A stretch of 64,000 nt of DNA from contig OY720345.1 of assembly GCA_963082975.1 (NCBI GenBank), positions 55,968,528 to 56,032,527 of the forward strand. Direction: 5' to 3'. A model generated the notes under the pieces. The model did no database searches. It was not told where the DNA came from and was given only the letters and a program-made list of their open reading frames with translations. Source of the stretch: Labia minor. Lineage: Eukaryota > Arthropoda > Insecta > Dermaptera > Spongiphoridae. Below are positions 57,300 through 64,000 of the stretch, in pieces (position 1 is the first letter of the stretch; each line of letters opens with the position of its first letter). The position numbers were made by a program, and so were the translations under genes.

Positions 57300-57680
57300 C
57301 TAAACGAGACCGGGCCGCCTTTCCGATGGCTCACTGGTTAAATAACTTTCGCCTAAGTTAAATGCGTGCGTGATTTTTTATTGCTACCTTCATTATGTAT
57401 AGGAAATAAGGTGATGGTGATGGTTCTGGGCAATATGCCTCCTGTATCCCACTTTTCACCTGGAACCGCAACGCATGCATGCCGATCAAAAACGACCAAG
57501 CGGAATCAATTTTCGTGCGATCGTGCTAAAATAAAAGAAATGCGTATCAATAACGGAAAGTATTTAAAATCGCCATTGCATTGCATGCTACGAGACAATG
57601 AATATGATAAGAACTTAATTTGCAAAAAAAATTTTCATCAAGTTAAGATAAAAGAGAGGGAAACATGTAAATTGTAGATC
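57300..57680 (+). other. Upstream flank of the cuticle gene, with a possible divergent ORF
   Basis: Less AT-rich than its neighbours. An open frame runs 57366-57677 (first ATG 57414, 87 codons), reading MVLGNMPPVSHFSPGTATH then a Cys/Lys-rich tail. No family recognised. It starts ~115 bp upstream of the cuticle-gene TATA box and points away from it, so it may be a divergent gene or simply promoter DNA open by chance. ATGGCTCACTGGTTAA (57327) resembles a pol III A box but no B box follows. Confidence 0.25.
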
Positions 57681-58361
57681 ATGAATATTTAATAAAATTA
57701 AATCTTCATAATTATTAACATTATTTTTTTTATGTTTATAAATATATTTTATAATTTATTATTATTATTATTATTTAATTGGTTTCAGTTTCAAATCGGG
57801 AATTTCATAATATATTAATCGTTATTCAATATTAAAATGAAAAGTTAATTTATAAAAATTTTTAAATTTAATTTTTATTTTTTAAGTCTTTTCAATACTC
57901 ATGGAAGGCTAATACTAGCCAATATCCAATGTATAACATTGAGATATTTTATATTATTTAATATTACTATATTTTCTTTTTAAATTAAAATTAGAGTAAG
58001 GTATTTATGAAATTATAAATTATCATTTGAATATTAAATTAAACAAAATGTACATTTAATAAAAAAAACAACGTGATTTTTGTAAATCCTATAAAAGAAA
58101 AACATCTATGAAGTTAGTTGATGATAAATGGGGTAAATGTAGTGTATTATCAGTACAACAGATACTTTCAAAATTGATCTTGATTTTCTTGATACAACTT
58201 TTTATTTCAAATAGAATACGAATTTGGATCTCACCAAGTTCTTAAAGAACCAACCCAATTAGGGAGAAATTTCCTTGTCTTACCTGGTACTTAAACCTGG
58301 GGCTTCTATGTTTTTTGAAAATTTTCTCAAAGATGATTTTAATTATTTTAATTGAATTTTT
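57681..58361. other. AT-rich spacer
   Basis: No gene recognised; a slightly less AT-rich patch at 58110-58310 has no open frame of note. Confidence 0.45.
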
Positions 58362-58696
58362 ACATCTCGCCAGATTTTGGATGTCAATATTTTGATGTTT
58401 TTATACGTTTTGAAGGTCCCTGAGCCATTTTCAGAAAAAATATCTGTGTGTGTGTGTATGTGTCTACACAGACAAGATTACGCAGAAAACGGTTTGAGCT
58501 AGAATCATGAAATTTGGTACACGAGCATTATTCAAAATTCCTAGTTTTCTATAAACTCTTGAGAAATGTAGCTCATCCGGAACCTACAACGTTTTAATTT
58601 TTTATTCCTCTAAACTGACCGTAAAAATAAAGATATATGTTTAAGAGTTTTTCACATAATTAAAAAGCTTGATTGATTTGTTGAAAGTACCGGAAT

Positions 58697-58727
<31 letters not shown>

Positions 58728-58892
58728 TTAACACGACTGCAAATAACCCGCCAGCACGTGACGTAGTGCTATCAACAAAGACCCAAACACGCGCTGATTT
58801 AATAATGATTATTTATTAATTTAAATATGTATAATATATTATGTTATTTAATTCAATTCAAATTGGGAGATAGTCGAGTGGAGACACTCCAG
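58362..58892 (+). mobile_element. HINE-like family A copy
   Basis: ACATCTCGCCAGA to GAGATAGTCGAGTGGAGACA CTCCAG with an intact hairpin. An extra (TA)n tract at 58699-58722 has expanded inside it. Confidence 0.85.
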
Positions 58893-59010
58893 AGTTTTTA
58901 AATATTACATTTAAGCATCCTTATAAGTGATTTTAAGATCATATAGAATGTAAAAACATCATCAGGTAATAATTAATTTCATTTTGCAGATAATTGTTTA
59001 AATTATTATT
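58893..59010 (+). repeat. Low-copy repeat shared with 61445-61560
   Basis: TTTTAAATATTACATTTAAG, ATCATCAGGTAATAATTAAT and AGATAATTGTTTAAATTATT also occur, with changes, at 61445-61560. Confidence 0.5.
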
Positions 59011-59316
59011 TTCAATGAAGAGGTTAGGTTGCCTCCCAGTCTGGGAAGGGCCTTTACATTTAAATTAATTAATTAAATGAAAGAAAGATTTTTATTCATT
59101 ATATTGAAAAAACGTAATTGAAAATACGTAATTAAACTAAATTTTATAATTATAGGGATTTGATAAAATTGAAGATTGTATTTATTCAATAAAGGTCCTT
59201 GTTAAATATATATTTGTAATATCAATATTCTTAATTTGCCAAAAAATTACACAATAAAACTATTATATTTTTTATACAAAATTAATTTTAAAAATAATAC
59301 ATTTTCTTATATTTTT

Positions 59317-59844
59317 ACTATCTCGCCAGAGATAGTATTGCGATCATGAAAATTTTCGATGTTGAGATTTTGATGTTTTTATACGTTTTGAAGGTTCCTG
59401 AATCATTTTCACTAAGGTTGAGAAAAATGTCTGTCTGTGTGTGTGTGTGTGTGTATGTAGACAAGATTACGCAAAAACGGTTTGAGCTAGAATGATGAAA
59501 TTTGGTACATGGACATTATTCAAAATTCATAGTTTTCTATCAACTTTTGAGAAATGTAGCTCAACCGGAAGAGGGTCATTACCTACAACGTTTTGATTTT
59601 TTTTCCTCTAAAGTGACCGTAAAAATAAAAATATATGTTTGATAATTTTTCACATGATTAATAATTGTATAAAACTGCTATATATAGATTTCAGCTTGAT
59701 TGAATTGCTGAAAGTACCAGAATTAATTTTTTAACACTGCAAATCTCACGCGCCAACACGTGCCATGGTGCCATCAATAAAAAGCCAAACATGCTCTGGT
59801 TTAATATTTATTATTTATAATTTATAATTAATTAAATTTAATTT
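59317..59844 (+). mobile_element. HINE-like family A copy, 3'-truncated at a B junction
   Basis: ACTATCTCGCCAGAGATAG through GT microsatellite, GAAATTTGGTACATG and GCCAACACGTGCC to the AT-rich block, which is cut where family B starts. Confidence 0.85.
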
Positions 59845-59845
59845 A

Positions 59846-60331
59846 AAAACAGATATGGATACATAAATAATAAATATAAACATTTTTAATTTTATTTTAT
59901 TTATAATATATATGCAAGACCAGGCTGTGACGTCATGAATGGCTGGATGACGTCATATAATTTTAAATCAAGAAAAAACTAATAAATATGATTTTTCTCG
60001 AGGATAAAACCAATACAAAGTGCATGATTCGTGGTGATATATAAAAAAATCTCCTTTGGTGTGAAAATAACCCTTTCCTTCCTATCGTCGATCGCTAATA
60101 CTACCACTTCCGGTTTCCGGAATTGCACCAAAAGTTGATCAATTCATCCCACTGATGCATTAAGTAAATATACCAAATTTCATCAAAATCGGTTGAGCCG
60201 TTCAGGCTGTACACATCTATACGGACGGACGGACAGACATCATGCTAAAAATACTTTTTTCTGTTTAGAAAATGCATGATTCGTGGAGATATGTAAAAAT
60301 CTCCACATGTGAAATTTGGTGTGAAAAAAAT
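59846..60331 (-). mobile_element. HINE-like family B copy lacking both extreme ends
   Basis: From AACAGATATGGATACATAAA through ATGACGTCAT words and a GGAC tract to CACATGTGAAATTTGGTGTG; the outer CGACCGACG repeats are missing on both sides. Confidence 0.8.
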
Positions 60332-60830
60332 CTGGATGATCTCCACTCGACTATCTCGCAAATTTGAATTGATTTAAATAATATATATTATATTTAAATT
60401 AAATTTAATTAATTATAAATTATAAATTAAAATTAATAAATAATATTTATTAAACCAGCTCGTCTTTGGCTATTTGTTGATGTCATTATGTCACGAGCTG
60501 GCGCGTGATTTGCAGTAAAAAATTAATTCCGGTACTTTCAGCGATTCAATCAAGCTGAAATTATATATATAGCAGTTTTATACAATTTTTAATCATGTGA
60601 AAAACTATAAAAAATATATCTTTATTTTTACGGTCCCTTAAGAGAAAAAAAACATGAAAAGGTGATAGGTAATGACCGTCTTTCGGAGGAGTTATTTTTC
60701 TCAAAAGTTGATAGAAAACCACGAATTTTGAATAATGCCCGTGTATCAAATTTCATTATTCTAGCTTTTTTCGTTATCATGTCTACAAATACACACATAC
60801 ATACACACAAACACTCTCTGGCGAGATATT
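60332..60830 (-). mobile_element. HINE-like family A copy with an internal gap
   Basis: CTGGATGATCTCCACTCGAC to GGCGAGATATT; the segment between the CA microsatellite and the final GGCGAGATA is deleted. A second GGCGAGATAGTAAAAA end fragment lies at 60901-60916. Confidence 0.8.
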
Positions 60831-62401
60831 AAAAATTCAATTAAAATAATTAAAATCATCTTTGTGAAAATTTTCAAAAAACATAGAAGTCCCAGGTTTT
60901 TGGCGAGATAGTAAAAATTTGAAAAATAATTTCTTCTCTTTGGAGTAATTGATTCAAAGGGTCTCATTTGGTGTTTAAACTTTTTCGTTTTTCAATCGAT
61001 AACATTTAATTTATGTTATTTTATTCATCTAATCTTTGTATTACTACTTTGTATGTATTTATATAACTTCACTGCCATTCATTGGAGGTTCTTTGTTTTA
61101 TTTTCTGAGACAAGCATCTCATCACTTTCTTCCTCCAATGTTATCTTTATGAATAAATTGCATTTGAGTTAATATGGCTTTTCTACAACCTTTTTTTTGC
61201 ATAAAAAATAAATTCTTTTTGCACTTTCTTTAAATTTTTCGCAAAATTTCATTCTTGATTCTCATTATTCATTGAAATAATGATTTAATTTAATAATTGC
61301 TATGTTAGCCATCGCTTATTTTACTACTATAACATATTATGTTGAGAAAATATTCGATAAATACTAAACCTACCGATTTTCAAATAAATAAAAAGTAGTA
61401 ATGGACGATATGAATTGGAAGAATTCTTTTAATTAAATTTATTGAAATATTTTTAAATATTACATTTGAACATCCTTATAAATTTTTGGATGTTCACATT
61501 GAAACTAAAAATCATCATGAGATAATAATTAATTTTATTTTATAGATAATTGTTTAAATTATTATTTTATACTTCAGAACTTTCAATTCGATTACATTTA
61601 ATAAAAGATATTCTCAATTATCAAAAATTTTAGAATACGATTGAACGAACCATCAATAGACTATGACATTTGATAAATTATGTATACCGTAAATGAAAAA
61701 AATATTTTCATATATTTGATTACGGTTTTTATCATTTTTTCCTAAATTTCAATCATTTTTAATTTGTTTTTAACTTTTAACTGGATATGAAAGGAGAATC
61801 AATAAACTCGGTTTAGGTAATGTAGCTTGTAATGTTCCTCGCCAAATAACATATATTTATCTAAACTTTCCTGTTAACGAACTTTTTAGCCATAATCTAT
61901 TTTAATTAAAATATCATTCAATGATTTATTAAGAATATTTTATGTTCATTCTTCATATATTTTTAATTGAGAGAGAGAGATTTATTAATATTAATTAATA
62001 TTATTATATTATTATTATTATTAATATTATATTATTATTATTATTATTAATATTATTATATTTAATAATTACTAAAGATATTTATATATGTTCTTATAAG
62101 TAATTTTGCAATGATTTAACAGTACTAAGTCCTCCGGGGAAAATTTCTAATATTAAGAAAATTACTAATTTATGTAAATGCAATCAAAGCAAAACAGCTA
62201 CATAGCTAAATCAGAATTATCTGCGGTAAGAGTTACAAATAGAAATTAAATTTGATAAGACAGGGTCAATCTCTTGGGAATACTAAGGATTTTCAATGAT
62301 AAACGACATTCTAATCCTAAAACATGAACACAATAATAAATTAAATTTATTAATTATTATTATAAATTTTAATATTTAAAACAAACTGCCTATATAATTG
62401 A
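60831..62401. other. AT-rich spacer with an ATT microsatellite
   Basis: (ATT)n/(TTA)n at ~61985-62060 and (GA)n at 61970-61980. A short repeat at 61445-61560 is shared with 58893-59010. No gene. Confidence 0.45.
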
Positions 62402-62735
62402 CTCGTCTCCACTCTACTATCTCGCAAATTTAAATTGGAGTAATTAACATATATTATATTTAAATTAAATTTAACTAATTATAAATCAAGGATATTTGAA
62501 TTAGATTAATTAATTAATTTAAAAAATTTCAATTTACATTATAATATTTTTATTCACTTAAATTAATTAATTAACATAGGTATATTAAATTTAAATTTCA
62601 AACCTTTACCTTCATTTTTAAGTAAAAGTTTAAAAAATTAATTCTGGTACTTTCAACGATTCAATCAAGCTTAAATTCTATATATAACAGGTTTATACAA
62701 TTTTTAATCTTGTGAAAAACTATCAAACATACACG
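62402..62735 (-). mobile_element. HINE-like family A copy, 3' half (subfamily with the AAGGTAAAGG block)
   Basis: GTCTCCACTCTACTATCTCG to AACTATCAAACATA, where a mariner begins; the element does not resume after it. Confidence 0.75.
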
Positions 62736-63160
62736 GTGTGGACAATAACCAAGGTGATTGAGACCATAAAAACAAAACGGGTTACAAATTTATAAATTTT
62801 ATTTCAGATCATTTAAAATACATCCCTTCCTCATTGATACAACTTGAAAATTTTTTGACAAATGAATTGAAGCATAAATAGAAGTCATTCTTTTGGAGCC
62901 CCTTTAGGGCCGCGGCTACGTAATTCTGGATTTCGCTCTCCCTTCATGCCTATTTTTAGTTTAATGAATAGCCAAAAGTCAGCTGGGGCTAGATCAGGGG
63001 AATAGGGAGGATGAGCGATAAGAACAACGCCTTTTTTCGACAAAAACTCGGTCAAAATTAGGCACTTGTGCGCATGAGCGTTGTCGTGCATTAGCCTCCA
63101 CGATACTCAGGGCGAATTCGAGCGATTCTCTTCAGCAAACGATCCACAAGACCTTCAATA
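62736..63160 (-). mobile_element. mariner transposon, 3' part
   Basis: The terminus CACGGTGTGGACAATAACC lies just after TA. Minus-strand text: EGLVDRLLKRIARIRPEYRG, LMHDNAHAHKCLILTEFL, YSPDLAPADFWLFIKLKI, MKGERNPELRS and, in another frame, CINEEGMYF-like wording. These are the second and third catalytic regions of a DD34D mariner. The N-terminal half and other end are missing. Confidence 0.85.
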
Positions 63161-63796
63161 TATATATATTTCTATATTTCTATAAATATCATTTATTCAA
63201 TTAACAAATTAACCAAAAAAAAAAATAAAAATTATTGATTATTGCCATAAATGTTATTCTAAACAATAGGGTGCTCTTTTTTCTTTTTTTTAAAAAAAAA
63301 CATAACCTCATCCAATTACGATAAATTAATTTATTATTATTTTTTAATTATTTTTAAATTTTTTAAATCAGAAACAGCCGCGGTTGGTCTTACTAATACT
63401 TTAAAGCCAATTCTTTCTAAATATATTTATTATGAGAAGGGTTTATTGACTTAAGATAAAATTTTATAAATAGAATTAATTAAATCTGTTTATGAAATGG
63501 GGCTGATTTTTCTCGCCATGTCAGTAAGGAGATTCTAAAGGATTTAAGGCGATTTAATGCAACTTGACATTATTCAAGTGAATTAATATGAAAACCCCAT
63601 TTTCAAACTAAGCTAAAAAGCTTAATTTAAAAAAAAACGATGTTTAATTTATTTTAGTTATCCGACCCTCTTTTAAATGCTTTTATATTGACCTCACTAC
63701 TTTCCCTTCCATTTTATTATGGAATATCCTTAATTATAATAAAGTTAAATCTCAGATTCGGCCTTTTCATTTATAATACGAAAGTACCTGGTTATA
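63161..63796. other. AT-rich spacer; possible exon fragment at 63370-63452
   Basis: On the plus strand TTTTTTAAATCAG precedes a less AT-rich 83-nt block open in one frame (ETAAVGLTNTLKPILSK) to a stop. It could be a terminal exon or chance. A further non-AT patch is at 63495-63560. Nothing recognised. Confidence 0.25.
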
Positions 63797-64000
63797 ATAA
63801 TTATATAATTTCAGCATGAGTGAATCGCTGAAAGTACCGAAATTAATTTTTTAACTGCTGATCACGCGCCAGCACGTTACGTGGTGCCATCAACAAAGAG
63901 GCAAACACGCGCTGGTTTAATAAATATTATTTATTAAGTTTAATTTATAATTAATTAAATTTAATTTAAATATAATATATGTTAATTAATCCAATTCAAA
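63797..64000 (+). mobile_element. HINE-like family A copy running off the window
   Basis: Starts ATATAATTTCAGCATGAGTG and continues CACGCGCCAGCACGTTACG, then the AT-rich block to the end of the window. The 5' half is absent. Confidence 0.75.

Overview
The window is A+T-rich animal nuclear DNA, almost certainly arthropod and probably insect. Hemiptera is a guess from the style of the one host gene and from the transposon mix. The evidence is a spliced, signal-peptide-bearing, His/Gly-rich secreted peptide gene of insect cuticle-protein type with a TATA box and a poly(A) signal, together with mariner, Tc1, pogo-like, hAT and MULE-like transposons, Helitron/Helentron-like repeats, an R4/Dong-like LINE and tRNA-derived SINEs. 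There are no bacterial-style operons. The only convincing host gene is on the minus strand at 55.1-57.3 kb. Nearly everything else recognisable is repeat.

Layout. 0.2-1.2 kb: truncated Helitron with a captured reverse-transcriptase (RT) piece. 1.3-2.1 kb: short HINE-like element (family A) carrying a hAT MITE. 2.37-4.07 kb: apparently intact MULE-like transposon with a perfect 10-bp target duplication, encoding a 320-residue FAR1-type DNA-binding protein but no transposase. 5.7-6.0 kb: tandem array of hairpins. 6.4-10.2 kb: two partial R4/Dong-like LINE copies, one hit by a SINE. 10.2-11.2 kb: Helitron end and mariner. 11.7 kb: Ty3/gypsy fossil scrap. 13.2-16.6 kb: family A, family B and a foldback element. 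17.9-19.9 and 37.2-39.3 kb: two near-identical 2-kb Helitrons. 20.7-24.7 kb: nested stack of A, B, a third HINE-like element and hAT. 26-28.3 kb: pogo-like MITE and Tc1. 30.8-31.8 kb: 1-kb palindrome with apparently identical 384-bp arms. 32.8-33.2 kb: unrecognised degraded coding frame. 34.5-37.2 kb: more B copies and a G+C-rich island. 39-45.4 kb: small hairpin, foldback, SINE and hAT repeats. 45-55 kb: AT-rich spacer with A copies, one split by a mariner. 55.1-57.3 kb: host gene. 58-64 kb: A and B copies, a third mariner and AT-rich spacer.

The dispersed families A and B (and probably D and E) share one architecture: inverted subterminal repeats 10-13 bp long, an internal GTCY or GT microsatellite, the phrase TGATGAAATTTGGTA in A and B, and a terminal hairpin. 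This is the layout known for Helentron-derived HINEs such as Drosophila DINE-1. The nesting gives a relative chronology: the pogo-like MITE predates an A insertion; A predates B, two mariners and a hAT MITE; B predates D and a hAT.

All calls were made by reading the sequence without database searches. Boundaries of degenerate repeats are approximate, and identities were judged by eye.
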